A stretch of DNA of 24,596 nt from Ruminococcaceae bacterium UBA1767 (lineage in GTDB: Bacteria; Bacillota; Clostridia; Oscillospirales; Acutalibacteraceae). Location: NCBI GenBank assembly GCA_002315505.1, contig DCGX01000004.1, positions 443 through 25,038 on the forward strand, given 5' to 3'. Shown in pieces: positions 1 through 8,062 of this stretch. The notes beneath the pieces were generated by a model that did no database searches, was not told where the DNA came from, and saw only the letters and a list, made by a program, of their open reading frames with translations. The position numbers and the translations under genes are program-made. Each line of letters starts with the position of its first letter. Within the stretch, counting starts at the first letter, position 1.

Positions 1-827
1 TTAAGACCGCTGAGCATAATTCCTGCGAGGAATGCACCTGTGATTGCGGCAATTCCGAAATAGGTTTCTGCAACATACGAATAAATAAAGCAGACGGCGA
101 GAGCAAAAATACTTGTTCGTCTTGCGTGAGGATATTTCTTGCAAATCCACACGAAGAGCCATTTTATCGGGAAACCTAAGCCGATGCCGACAGCAAAGAA
201 TGCAATGGCTTTGACGAGTGTCATACCGACACTGCCGTCTCCGTTAAGACTTGTCAGCAGGCTCAACGCAATAATGCCGATAACGTCATCAATAATTGCG
301 GCGCTGAGAACGGTTGTACCTACCTTTGTTTTCAGCTTGCCTAACTCACGCAGAGTTTCTACTGTGATTCCGACACTCGTTGCCGACAAAATACATCCAA
401 CAAACAAAGCATTCATCAGCTTGTTATGGTCTTTAAGTGAGTCAATACCACCCATAAAGAGCGATGTTACCAATGTGCCGAGCACAATAGGAACAATTAC
501 ACCTGCAAGAGCAATCATAGTTGCGGCAAATCCGCTTTTTTTAAGCTCCTTGGTGTCGGTTTCAAGACCGCTCGAAAACAGAATAAGAACAACACCGATT
601 TGTGAAAATGTTTTGAGGACATCCATTTCCTCTGTTGTGGGATTAAGAAATCCGTTGAATTGAATTGCATCAATCTGTCCGAAAATAGCGGGACCTATCA
701 GCAATCCTGCAAGCACCATTCCGACAACCTGCGGAAGGCCCGTGATTCTTGCAAGAATTCCCATTCCTTTTGTTGCGATTAAAATAATAGCAAGATAGAA
801 AAGAATTCTTAATACATCAAATTGCAT
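1..827 (-). CDS. Cation:proton antiporter, CPA2 family (partial, 3' end outside window)
   Basis: This membrane antiporter exchanges Na+ or K+ for H+ in pH and ion homeostasis. I translated the minus strand from ATG 825-827, and 275 codons are present before the left edge without a stop. The protein is almost wholly hydrophobic. CPA2 (KefB/NapA-like) signatures are visible: LPQVVGMVLAGLLIGP at residues 31-46, LFSSGLET near 83-90, LSATSVGITVETL at 147-159 and IIDDVIGI at 178-185. D180-D181 match the paired membrane acids that carry ions in NapA-type proteins. A ribosome site (AAGAAGG) lies 8-9 bases upstream. The gene is divergent from the B3/4 gene and has its own promoter. The regulatory C-terminus, if any (TrkA-N/TrkA-C), is outside the window, so the ion specificity is open. 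The family is sure; the exact substrate is not. Confidence 0.9.
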   Translation of the reverse strand, partial: MQFDVLRILFYLAIILIATKGMGILARITGLPQVVGMVLAGLLIGPAIFGQIDAIQFNGFLNPTTEEMDVLKTFSQIGVVLILFSSGLETDTKELKKSGFAATMIALAGVIVPIVLGTLVTSLFMGGIDSLKDHNKLMNALFVGCILSATSVGITVETLRELGKLKTKVGTTVLSAAIIDDVIGIIALSLLTSLNGDGSVGMTLVKAIAFFAVGIGLGFPIKWLFVWICKKYPHARRTSIFALAVCFIYSYVAETYFGIAAITGAFLAGIMLSGL

Positions 828-859
828 TTTTTTCGCCTTCTTTATAATTTCCGCAAAAT

Positions 860-887
860 ATTATACTCTTTCATTTAAAAAAGTCAA
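860..887 (-). promoter_or_regulatory. Sigma-A type promoter of the antiporter gene
   Basis: On the minus strand there is TTGACT (882-887), a 16-base spacer and a perfect TATAAT (860-865), about 33 bases before the antiporter ATG. It is back to back with the promoter of the B3/4 gene. Confidence 0.7.
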
Positions 888-897
888 TTAATTTGTG

Positions 898-926
898 TTG
901 GAAATTTCAATAAATTGTGGTATAAT
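898..926 (+). promoter_or_regulatory. Sigma-A type promoter with extended -10, B3/4 gene
   Basis: TTGGAA (898-903), a 17-base spacer and TATAAT (921-926) preceded by TG at 918-919 (extended -10). The -10 ends 23 bases before the ATG at 950, so the leader is very short and cannot hold a riboswitch. Confidence 0.75.
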
Positions 927-949
927 TCATTAGAAACGGAGGAGTTTTT

Positions 950-1627
950 ATGAATATTCTGATTGACAAAAATACTAAAGAACTTGTTCCGGGTGTTGTA
1001 CTCGGTGTAATAAAATATTCAGCTGAAATTGAGAAAAGCAGTGACGAGCTTCTGACATACTTTGATTCGGTAATGGCTGAAATCGGTGAGAATAACGAAA
1101 CAAAGGATATAGCACTTATGCCTCACATCAAACCGACAAGAGCCGCATACAAGGCACTCGGCAAAGACCCGCATTCCTACCGTGGAGCGGCAGAACAGAT
1201 GCTTCGACGTGTTATTCTTAAAAAGGGTCTGTACCATGTCAACAACGCAGTTGATATTAATAATATTATTTCGGTAAAATCGGGCTATTCAATCGGCTCG
1301 TATGACATTGCACAAATCGAGGGTGATGTCACACTCAAAAAAGCTCCCGAGGGTACACATTATAAGGGTATCGGCAAGGATACATATGAATACAATGTTG
1401 AATTCCTGCCTGCTTTGTTTGATAATCTGGGATGCTTCGGCAATCCGTCGAGCGATTCGCAGAGAACTATGCTCAAAAACGGTAATCGTGAGGTGCTGTT
1501 TATTTTCTATGCCTTTGACGGAGAAGACGGGCTTGATTACTGGATGGACGAAACCGAAAGACTTCTTTCAATGTACTGCAAAAATTACAATACAATCGAA
1601 AAAAAGATTTATAAAGAAATAGGATAA
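950..1627 (+). CDS. B3/B4 tRNA-binding domain protein (PheT-related)
   Basis: This 225-residue soluble protein is made almost entirely of the B3/B4 domain, which in the phenylalanyl-tRNA synthetase beta chain holds the editing site (COG3382-type stand-alone homologue). Recognisable stretches are IKPTRAAYKALGKDPHSYRG (about residues 60-79), LYHVNNAVDINNIISV near 95-110, and the late GCFGNPSSDSQRTM followed by a short hydrophobic strand. No aminoacylation motifs are present, so it is not a synthetase. Free-standing members are proposed to act as trans-editing factors or to bind amino acid or nucleotide ligands; the role here is not proven. GGAGG sits 7-8 bases before the ATG. The gene is monocistronic, between its own promoter and the terminator at 1641-1675. 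Confidence 0.82.
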   Translation: MNILIDKNTKELVPGVVLGVIKYSAEIEKSSDELLTYFDSVMAEIGENNETKDIALMPHIKPTRAAYKALGKDPHSYRGAAEQMLRRVILKKGLYHVNNAVDINNIISVKSGYSIGSYDIAQIEGDVTLKKAPEGTHYKGIGKDTYEYNVEFLPALFDNLGCFGNPSSDSQRTMLKNGNREVLFIFYAFDGEDGLDYWMDETERLLSMYCKNYNTIEKKIYKEIG

Positions 1628-1640
1628 AAATAAGATAAAA

Positions 1641-1675
1641 AAGTTGCCCGTGAGATTATTCACGGACAACTTTTT
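1641..1675. terminator. Bidirectional intrinsic terminator between convergent genes
   Basis: A 13-base stem with one C/A mismatch (1641-1653 with 1660-1672) and a six-base loop. T5 follows on the plus strand (1671-1675). An A-run at 1635-1642 becomes the U-tract on the minus strand. The hairpin serves the B3/4 gene and also contains the stop codon (1656-1658) of the convergent glycosyltransferase gene. Confidence 0.85.
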
Positions 1676-2747
1676 CTATGTAATCAAGCCATTGTTTGCT
1701 GATAACGTCTATAGAATGTGTATTAAGAAGCATTCTGCCGTTTTTGGAAAGCCTGTTTGCAAAATCGGGATTTTCAATAATTTCATTAATGGCAGTTGCA
1801 ATTTGTCTTGCGTTTCCGACACGTGTCAGAATTCCGTTTTCACCGTTGACGATAAGCTCATTTGGACCCATATCGCAGTTAGTTGAAACGCACGGAACAC
1901 CGAGTGCAAGAGCCTCAATAAGTGCATTCGGCATACCTTCCATTTCTGAACTGAGTACAAAAACAGATGCATAATTAACAAGCTCAACAACCCTGTCGGT
2001 TGTACCCGGCATAATAACTTTTTTTGCAAGTCCGAGCTTTTTAGCCTGAGCCTCAAGTGCTTTTCTGTCTTCACCTTCACCGAAAATAATCAGCCTGTAA
2101 TCGGGATGAGCTTCGCTGACAATTTTGAAAGCATCAATCAGCACATCGAAGCGTTTTTGCTTTGTAAGTCTGCCGACACCGCAGATGAATTTTTCTCTTC
2201 TGAACGGGGGAGAAAGTCTGTAAATATCTTCGTTGAAAATTGCGTTTGGAATTACAATATCATCGCTTGAATTTTTTCTGAAAAATTTAGCGGATTTTTT
2301 TGTCTGAAAAATATATCCGTCTGTAAAATAATAAAATGTTTTTCTCAAAACCGTGTTGAATTTTGAAGCAAGATATGCATAAGGATTGTTGCGTTCTGTG
2401 CCGATAACCTTCGTTTCGGTCAGCTCACACGCATACACGGCATACCATGTGAAAGCGAAGCTCATTCCGATTAAAACATCGAGCTTGCGTGACTTGACGA
2501 GCTTGCGTAAGCGTGTCATTCTGTCAACGGAACCAAAAAGCCTTTTTACTGATACATTGTGGCTGATTTCGTTGAAGCCTGCACTTATGACAGTTACTTC
2601 CTCGTCAACAGGATAAAATGACTCCGTGCCTTCGAAGGTGATAATTTCAACCTGATGACCTGCCTGTGCAAAGCTGTTTGCAAGTGAAACAGTTGTTCTT
2701 TCGGCTCCACCCGATGAAAGGTTTCCGATTAAAAAGCCTATTTTCAT
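1656..2747 (-). CDS. GT4 family glycosyltransferase (GT-B fold)
   Basis: A 363-residue cytosolic or membrane-associated retaining glycosyltransferase that would move a sugar from a nucleotide-sugar donor to a glycan, lipid or protein acceptor. The N-terminal acceptor domain begins MKIGFLIGNLSSGGAER, with the glycine loop at 12-14. The C-terminal donor domain shows GVGRLTKQKRFD (190-201, phosphate-binding R193 and K198), IIFGEGEDR (220-228) and EMEGMPNALIEALALG, whose E270 and E278 form the EX7E motif. I chose ATG 2747 because GAAGG (2756-2760) lies 8 bases upstream. A GTG at 2756 would overlap that site and the stop codon of the upstream QueT gene. It is the last gene of a three-gene minus-strand operon, one base after the QueT stop. 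The acceptor cannot be read from the sequence. Confidence 0.9.
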   Translation of the reverse strand: MKIGFLIGNLSSGGAERTTVSLANSFAQAGHQVEIITFEGTESFYPVDEEVTVISAGFNEISHNVSVKRLFGSVDRMTRLRKLVKSRKLDVLIGMSFAFTWYAVYACELTETKVIGTERNNPYAYLASKFNTVLRKTFYYFTDGYIFQTKKSAKFFRKNSSDDIVIPNAIFNEDIYRLSPPFRREKFICGVGRLTKQKRFDVLIDAFKIVSEAHPDYRLIIFGEGEDRKALEAQAKKLGLAKKVIMPGTTDRVVELVNYASVFVLSSEMEGMPNALIEALALGVPCVSTNCDMGPNELIVNGENGILTRVGNARQIATAINEIIENPDFANRLSKNGRMLLNTHSIDVISKQWLDYIEKVVRE

Positions 2748-2748
2748 T

Positions 2749-3261
2749 TTACACACCTTCTTTAAAAATCTTTGTCTTTTTTATTCCGAAATAAAGCGGA
2801 ATTCCGAGCAGATAACATACAACCAATTCGCCGAAAGCCACACTCAGAAATGTTGCAAAAAAAAGTGAAAAGCCTGCGTCTTTTTCTACAAAAAAACAGA
2901 ATTCAAATGCAACAAAAATTCCGTTAAAAATCACAGGAAAAATCGGAGATAAAACAGGTATTTTTTTTACAAAAATATTTCGTGTTTTTCTCGTAAAAAT
3001 TGCAGAGATTAATGTGGCGGCTGTGCCGAAAAGCATATCAACCGGACCGAGCGAGCTGCCGATATTTGAAATAAGACAGCCTATTGCAAGTCCGGGAATT
3101 GCGGCAGGGGTGAACAGCGGGAGAATTGTCATCGCTTCGGAAAAACGAAACTGTGTTATGCCGTAAGACAGCGGAGAAATAATATAAGTCAATGCAGAAT
3201 ACAAAGCGGCTATCGTTGCCGCCTGAACAACATATAAGGTTTTGTTGTTTTGCTTTCTCAT
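2749..3261 (-). CDS. QueT-family ECF transporter S component
   Basis: A 170-residue membrane protein with about five to six hydrophobic helices, matching the QueT family (PF06177, COG4708). The family signature is clear: ITQFRFSEAMTILPLF (35-50), AAIPGLAIGCLISNIGS (53-69) and GPVDMLFGTAATLIS (72-86). QueT proteins are substrate-binding S subunits of energy-coupling factor transporters and are thought to import queuosine precursors (preQ1/preQ0), working with a shared EcfA-EcfA'-EcfT module encoded elsewhere. GGAG lies 6 bases before the ATG. The gene starts two bases after the stop of the HAD phosphatase gene, so it is co-transcribed with it. No preQ1 riboswitch is seen upstream of the operon, so the substrate rests on family membership only. 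Confidence 0.85.
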   Translation of the reverse strand: MRKQNNKTLYVVQAATIAALYSALTYIISPLSYGITQFRFSEAMTILPLFTPAAIPGLAIGCLISNIGSSLGPVDMLFGTAATLISAIFTRKTRNIFVKKIPVLSPIFPVIFNGIFVAFEFCFFVEKDAGFSLFFATFLSVAFGELVVCYLLGIPLYFGIKKTKIFKEGV

Positions 3262-3263
3262 CT

Positions 3264-4055
3264 CTATCTCCAGATTTCACATAAGTCTTTAATCGAGTTA
3301 ACAACCACATCGGCTTTAATATCGGATTTTTCGTAAATTTCTGTTGTTGTAACCCCCGTTAATACGCAGGCGGTGACCATACCGTGATTCGCACCGAGTG
3401 CAATATCGGCGGCAAGTGAATCACCAATCATGCAGATTTCCTCACGCTTGCAGTTGAGCTTTTCGCAAAGATAATCAGCAGTATAAACCTCGGGCTTTCC
3501 CATAACGAGTGGCTCCACACCTGTACAGGTTGAAAAAAGTGCCATCATTGAGCCTGCATCGGGCATATAATCATCGCCCATCGGTGCTTTAATGTCGGGA
3601 TGAGTTACAATAAATTTTGCACCCTTTATTATGTAGTTACAACCCTTGCGGATTTTTTCGTAATTGAGGGTGTCATCAAGTCCGAGCACAACGACATCGG
3701 GCATATCATCGGTAAGGCTGATTCCTGCACGATTGAAATCGTAATATAATCGGCTGTTGCCAATCAGATAAACGCTTGCATTGGTGTAATTTTTTTGAAT
3801 ATAATTAATTGCAACGTCGGTGGAAACGATAATTTTTTCCTCGGGAACGGGGAAATTCATCTTAACGAGTTTCTCGAGGCAAACCTTTGAATTGTTCGAT
3901 GAATTATTAGTCAGAAAATAAAAATCTCTGCCGTTTTCAACAACAAGGTCAAAGAATTCCTTTGCACCGTCAATCAGCTTGTTACCGAGATATACTGTTC
4001 CGTCAAGGTCGGCAACATAATATCTTACATTTTTAAAAATTTCTTTGTTTATCAT
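3264..4055 (-). CDS. HAD-IIA family phosphatase (NagD/AraL-like)
   Basis: A 263-residue cytosolic HAD hydrolase of the NagD subfamily, which removes phosphate from small sugar or nucleotide phosphates. Motif I is VADLDGTVYLG, with nucleophile D16 and acid/base D18. Motif II is FLTNNSS (T49), motif III is VMGKPE (K187), and motif IV is MIGDSLAADI (D212, D217). The C2-type cap between residues about 70 and 180 carries the substrate pocket. I chose ATG 4055 because GAGGG (4062-4066) lies 6 bases upstream. An in-frame ATG at 4061 would touch the ribosome site and add only two residues. First gene of the operon HAD-QueT-GT4, behind a good promoter. The exact substrate is unknown. Confidence 0.9.
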   Translation of the reverse strand: MINKEIFKNVRYYVADLDGTVYLGNKLIDGAKEFFDLVVENGRDFYFLTNNSSNNSKVCLEKLVKMNFPVPEEKIIVSTDVAINYIQKNYTNASVYLIGNSRLYYDFNRAGISLTDDMPDVVVLGLDDTLNYEKIRKGCNYIIKGAKFIVTHPDIKAPMGDDYMPDAGSMMALFSTCTGVEPLVMGKPEVYTADYLCEKLNCKREEICMIGDSLAADIALGANHGMVTACVLTGVTTTEIYEKSDIKADVVVNSIKDLCEIWR

Positions 4056-4077
4056 AGACATCCCTCTTAACCTTGTT

Positions 4078-4106
4078 ATTTTAACACATCAACATTTATT
4101 TATCAA
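4078..4106 (-). promoter_or_regulatory. Promoter of the HAD-QueT-glycosyltransferase operon
   Basis: On the minus strand there is TTGATA (4101-4106), a 17-base spacer and TAAAAT (4078-4083), with TG one base upstream of the -10 (extended -10). The leader to ATG 4055 is only about 15 bases, so no leader regulation is possible from this promoter. Confidence 0.65.
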
Positions 4107-4147
4107 GAAAAACATAATTCGACAATAAATTATTTTTTATATAATAA

Positions 4148-4186
4148 TATATACAAAAAGCAATATTTGTGTTATTATATACAAAA
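4148..4186 (+). promoter_or_regulatory. Candidate operator: repeated TATATACAAAA upstream of the XRE gene
   Basis: Two exact copies of TATATACAAAA lie at 4148-4158 and 4176-4186, 28 bases start to start. TTTGT (4166-4170) is inverted relative to ACAAA (4181-4185). They sit in the 163-base AT-rich gap between the divergent HAD operon and the XRE gene, over a weak putative promoter (TTGTGT 4167-4172, 18-base spacer, TATTAT 4191-4196). Autoregulation by the XRE protein is an inference. AT-rich sequence makes chance repeats common. Confidence 0.35.
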
Positions 4187-4218
4187 TATGTATTATTCAA
4201 GGTTAATTTGGTGAATTT

Positions 4219-4599
4219 ATGGAAAAAGCAACTGACGAAAGGCTCATAATGCTGGGCGAAAGACTTAAAAAGCTCCGTGTCAGGCACGGTCTTACCCAGG
4301 ATGATGTTGCGTTTCAGCTTTCAATGGACAGAACATCTATTTCAAAATATGAGCATGGTGTTCTTGAACCGCCTATTTCGGTTTCGAGAAAATTTGCAAA
4401 GATGTACAACATCGGACTGGATTATCTTATCGGTAACGAGTTAAATTTAATAGTGCTTAACGATGGTGACTCAACCGGGGATGACGATGTTTTGCCGTTT
4501 GCAAATCTCACAAAGGAAGAGAAGATGCTTATTTTAAAAATGCGTCTAATGACCAAGGAGCAAAAGGAAGAAATCGAAAACCTGATTAATAATAATTAA
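4219..4599 (+). CDS. XRE-family helix-turn-helix transcriptional regulator
   Basis: A 126-residue DNA-binding protein. An HTH_3/XRE domain spans about residues 13-71: LGERLKKLRVRHGLTQDDVA forms helices 1-2, RTSISKYEHG (38-47) is the recognition helix, and ISVSRKFAKMYNIGLDYLIG is the family's closing part. The C-terminal 50 residues are acidic then helical (KEEKMLILKMRLMTKEQKEE) and probably mediate dimerisation. The start is ambiguous. ATG 4219 has a weak GGTGA site; ATG 4249 (MLGERLKKL) has AAAGG six bases upstream and begins exactly at the domain. Its stop is only 13 bases before the sugar symporter start, so it is the likely local regulator of that operon. Confidence 0.88.
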   Translation: MEKATDERLIMLGERLKKLRVRHGLTQDDVAFQLSMDRTSISKYEHGVLEPPISVSRKFAKMYNIGLDYLIGNELNLIVLNDGDSTGDDDVLPFANLTKEEKMLILKMRLMTKEQKEEIENLINNN

Positions 4600-4612
4600 C
4601 GGAGGGACAATA

Positions 4613-6148
4613 ATGAAAATTAACACCTACACCAAAAAAGAAAGGAATATGTACCTTACAGGTCTTGCAGGACAGAATATTATTTATAATGTCATTGCAA
4701 CAGGTATGGCATATTATTTCCAGAGCGTATTGTTTATTCCTGCGATGGCTGTCAGTGTAATCATGGCAGTTGCACGAGTATGGGATGCAATCAATGACCC
4801 GATGATGGGTACAATCGTTGACAAAACGAGAACAAAATGGGGCAAGATGCGTCCGTATCTTATTTTTGTTCCGAGCGTTGTTTTCCTTACAACAATTCTT
4901 ACATTCATCAATAAGCCTTGTACATTTGAAACAGTAAACGGTGCAAGTCATCTTATTATGAGTCCTGCAAATATTTTCATCATTGCGTGGGCGGCTATTT
5001 CATATATCCTTTGGGGTATGTCTTACACGGCAGGTGATATTCCTATCTGGGGTATTACTTCACTTATGACCGAGGACAGAAAAGACAGAGAAAAGCTCTT
5101 AAGCCTTGCACGTGTTGCAGGCGGTGTCGGTGCGGTTTCACTTGTCGGATTTATTCCGGGTGCACAGGCAATCGGCCGTATGCTCGAGGATTCAAAGGGC
5201 ATGAGCGCAAACACAGGTCTTTATTGGGGCTGTATTATTATTGCAATAATTCTTACACTTCTCGGAAGCGGAATGTTCCAGTGTGCTTCGTATGCAAAGG
5301 AGCACGTTCCACAGCCTTCGTCAGAGCATAAGACAATCAAGCAGAATTTCAAAATGATGTGGGATTGCAAGCCGTTCAGAAGACTTCTTATTTCAGGTAT
5401 CATCCGTTCTCCGATGAACATTCTTTCACTTGTGGCAATGACACTTCTTTCATATTATTTCGGTGACAACGGCGGTGACGGACAGGATTACATGAAATTC
5501 ATGGTTATCCTCGGCGGCGGTATGTTCGCAGGTATGTTCGGTGCAATGGCACTCGCTCCGTCATTTTGTCAGAAATATGAGAAGAAAAAAGTTCATAACA
5601 TCTGCTGTATTATCAGCTCAATCCCGTTTGTTGCTCTCTTCGTTGCTTATCTTATCGACGGCACACATCTTTATCAGACAAAGTGGCTCATTCCTCTTGC
5701 AATTATCTTCACAGTTGCAGGTGCAGGTACGGGTATCATGAACGTTATTCAGTCGATTATGATTGCAGACTGCGTTGACTATGACGAGTACAGAACAGGA
5801 TATCGTCCCGATGGTGTATTCTTCTCGGGTCAGAGCTTTATCACAAAATTCGGTGCAGGTATTTCTTCACTCATACAGGGTGCTGTTTTCGCCGCAGTAG
5901 GATTCTCGGGCGAGGCACTTGCAAAATGTAACGAAGCAATTATGAATTCACCGAAGACAGACTTTATGTTTGCAACAGCTCCGGAATTTGAGCCGTTCAG
6001 ATTCGGTATGTTCTTCCTTGTTTCAATTCCGTCGGCTATCGGTTTTGCACTTTGCATTATCCCGATGCTCAAGTATGAAATTACAAACGAAGAGCACGAA
6101 AGAATTCTTAACGAACTCAACAAAAAACGTAACGCAGAAGAAAAGTAA
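4613..6148 (+). CDS. GPH-family sugar:cation symporter (MelB/XylP-like MFS)
   Basis: A 511-residue polytopic membrane protein, about 12 helices, of the glycoside-pentoside-hexuronide:cation symporter family. It would import a glycoside or oligosaccharide with Na+ or H+. The diagnostic stretch is ARVWDAINDPMMGTIVDKTR followed by TKWGKMRPYLIF. These are the helix 2 acids (D-x-x-N-D-P) that bind the cation and the loop 2-3 motif of the family. A later FIPGAQ region and SIMIADCVDYDEYRTGYRPDG (loop 10-11, ending in the usual D-x-x-E-x-x-T-G-x-R pattern) also fit. GGAGG is 7 bases before the ATG. It is co-transcribed with the XRE gene before it and the ABC-F and glycosidase genes after it. The sugar is not readable from the sequence. 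Confidence 0.92.
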   Translation: MKINTYTKKERNMYLTGLAGQNIIYNVIATGMAYYFQSVLFIPAMAVSVIMAVARVWDAINDPMMGTIVDKTRTKWGKMRPYLIFVPSVVFLTTILTFINKPCTFETVNGASHLIMSPANIFIIAWAAISYILWGMSYTAGDIPIWGITSLMTEDRKDREKLLSLARVAGGVGAVSLVGFIPGAQAIGRMLEDSKGMSANTGLYWGCIIIAIILTLLGSGMFQCASYAKEHVPQPSSEHKTIKQNFKMMWDCKPFRRLLISGIIRSPMNILSLVAMTLLSYYFGDNGGDGQDYMKFMVILGGGMFAGMFGAMALAPSFCQKYEKKKVHNICCIISSIPFVALFVAYLIDGTHLYQTKWLIPLAIIFTVAGAGTGIMNVIQSIMIADCVDYDEYRTGYRPDGVFFSGQSFITKFGAGISSLIQGAVFAAVGFSGEALAKCNEAIMNSPKTDFMFATAPEFEPFRFGMFFLVSIPSAIGFALCIIPMLKYEITNEEHERILNELNKKRNAEEK

Positions 6149-6149
6149 T

Positions 6150-8060
6150 ATGACAGTATTAAATATTCAGAATCTCGCTTGTTATTTCGGCGAACGAGAA
6201 TTGTTTTCTAAAGTAAATTTTGACATTCAGGATAAAGAAAAGGTAGGTTTTATCGGCTCCAACGGAGTCGGTAAAACTACTATTTTCAAGATAATTCGTG
6301 GTGAGCTTGAACCGAGTGAGGGTGCGGCAATTGTCGGCAAGGATGTTTCAATCGGCTACATGGAGCAGCACACCTGTTCTAAAAAAGGTCTGACACTTTA
6401 TGACGAGCTTATCAGCGTTTTTGATGAGCTTATCGAGCTTGAAAATGAAATCCGTGTTGTCAATAACCGACTTGAAAAAGGTGAGGGAAACCTCGACGAA
6501 AATTTAAAATTACAGGACGAACTCAACACCCGATTTAATCGTGACGGAGGACTGACATTCAGAAGCAGAGTAAGGGGTGCGTTAATCGGACTCGGCTTTA
6601 CGGAAAAAGATTTTTCACTCACAACCGATAAGCTGAGTGGTGGTCAGCGTTCAAAAATCGCACTTGCAAAATTGCTTTTGTCAAAGAGTAATTTACTGCT
6701 TCTTGACGAGCCGACAAATCATCTTGACATCAAGAGTGTAGAGTGGCTTGAAGGCTTTTTAAAGTCATACAACGGTGCAGTTTTTGTAATCTCTCATGAC
6801 CGATATTTTCTCGATAAAATTACCGACAAAACAGTCGAGCTTGAGAACAGAAAGGTTCGTTGCTTTAAGGGTAATTATTCCGAATTTATTATCAAGAAAA
6901 AAGCGGAGCAAAAAGCAATCGAAGAAAAATATGATTGCGATATGAAAGAGATTGAAAGACTCGAGAGTATCGTTGCTCAGCAAAGACAGTGGAACAGAGA
7001 GAAGAATATCAAGACCGCTGAAAGCAAATTAAAAGTCATTGAAAAAATTAAAGAACAGCTCGTAATTCCCGACAGCAAAGTTGAAAGAATTCGCGTCGAT
7101 TTTCAGCCTAAATGTGTCAGCGGAAATGATGTTATTATTGCAGAAAATATTTCAAAAAAATTCGGAGAAAAAGAAATTTTTTCTAATGCTTCAATGCACG
7201 TTGTTCGTGGCGAAAGAGTTTTTCTTTTGGGCGATAACGGTTGCGGAAAGACGACACTTCTCAAAATATTAATGGGACAGTATCGTGCAGATGACGGCAA
7301 TTTCACGTTCGGTGAAAATCTTTTCAAGGGATATTTTGACCAGGTGCAGGCAGGGCTTGACCTCAGCAAAACCGCTATCGAAGCGGTGTGGTCTGTCTAT
7401 CCGAGAATGACGCAGACAGCTGTGCGAAATGCACTTGCCGCTTTTCTTTTCAAGGGCGATGATGTGTTCAAAAAGCTGTCGGAATTGAGCGGTGGTGAGC
7501 GTGCAAGAATTGTACTTTTAAATCTTATGCTCGGCGGATATAATCTGCTTTTACTCGACGAGCCGACAAATCACCTTGATGCTTTTTCACGTGAAGAGCT
7601 TGAAAACACACTGCTCAATTATGATGGCACAATGCTCATCGTTTCGCATGACCGTTACTTTATAAATAAGCTCGCAACGAGAATTCTTGAGCTTAACAAA
7701 AACGGATTAAAAGAGTACCTCGGAAACTACGATTATTATATCGAAAAGAAAGCAAATTCTCCGACAGCTTCCGTGAAAACCGAAACGAAAAAAACTGAAA
7801 AAGTTAATGATTATAAATTACAAAAAGAGCAGGCTTCTCTGCTTCGAAAAATGAAAACTCAGCTGACAAAAACCGAAGCGGAAATTGAAGCACTCGAAAA
7901 AGAAATTTCAGAAATTCAGGAAATAATTAATCTTCCTGAAACTCAAACCGATTACGAAAAGCTGATTGAATTTACTGATAAACTCAATGAAAAAAATGAC
8001 GAGCTTTTTGAAAAATATGAGCTGTGGGAAGAACTTCAGCAGAAATTAAGTGAGGAATAA
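6150..8060 (+). CDS. ABC-F family ATPase (Uup/YdiF-like translation factor)
   Basis: A 636-residue cytosolic protein with two ABC domains and no membrane part. ABC-F proteins bind the ribosomal E site and influence peptidyl-tRNA and stalling. Domain 1: Walker A GSNGVGKT (36-43), signature LSGGQ (162-166), Walker B LLLLDEPTNHLD (182-193), switch H216. Domain 2: GDNGCGKT (361-368), LSGGE (446-450), LLLLDEPTNHLD (466-477), H500. The charged linker at about 228-320 is the P-site tRNA interaction region. A C-terminal coiled coil (about 555-635) is like that of Uup and YdiF. The start is ATG 6150, one base after the symporter stop, so translation is probably coupled; only a weak AGAAG site is present. 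In-frame starts upstream lie inside the symporter gene. A housekeeping rather than antibiotic-resistance role is likely but unproven. Confidence 0.93.
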   Translation: MTVLNIQNLACYFGERELFSKVNFDIQDKEKVGFIGSNGVGKTTIFKIIRGELEPSEGAAIVGKDVSIGYMEQHTCSKKGLTLYDELISVFDELIELENEIRVVNNRLEKGEGNLDENLKLQDELNTRFNRDGGLTFRSRVRGALIGLGFTEKDFSLTTDKLSGGQRSKIALAKLLLSKSNLLLLDEPTNHLDIKSVEWLEGFLKSYNGAVFVISHDRYFLDKITDKTVELENRKVRCFKGNYSEFIIKKKAEQKAIEEKYDCDMKEIERLESIVAQQRQWNREKNIKTAESKLKVIEKIKEQLVIPDSKVERIRVDFQPKCVSGNDVIIAENISKKFGEKEIFSNASMHVVRGERVFLLGDNGCGKTTLLKILMGQYRADDGNFTFGENLFKGYFDQVQAGLDLSKTAIEAVWSVYPRMTQTAVRNALAAFLFKGDDVFKKLSELSGGERARIVLLNLMLGGYNLLLLDEPTNHLDAFSREELENTLLNYDGTMLIVSHDRYFINKLATRILELNKNGLKEYLGNYDYYIEKKANSPTASVKTETKKTEKVNDYKLQKEQASLLRKMKTQLTKTEAEIEALEKEISEIQEIINLPETQTDYEKLIEFTDKLNEKNDELFEKYELWEELQQKLSEE

Positions 8061-8062
8061 AT

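Noticed and set aside
139..663. Plus-strand gene opposite the antiporter
   Set aside because: It is a Ser/Pro/Thr-rich shadow of the antiporter frame, which has clear CPA2 motifs on the minus strand.
4056..4218. preQ1 riboswitch upstream of the QueT operon
   Set aside because: The minus-strand leader is about 15 bases from the best promoter. The rest of the gap is AT-rich, without the short C-rich pseudoknot pattern.
5970..6149. Longer N-terminus for the ABC-F protein
   Set aside because: It would lie wholly inside the symporter gene in another frame, and the protein similarity starts at MTVLNIQNL (6150).
6150..8060. Antibiotic-resistance ABC-F
   Set aside because: The linker and C-terminal coiled coil look like the housekeeping Uup/YdiF type; without a phylogeny resistance cannot be claimed.
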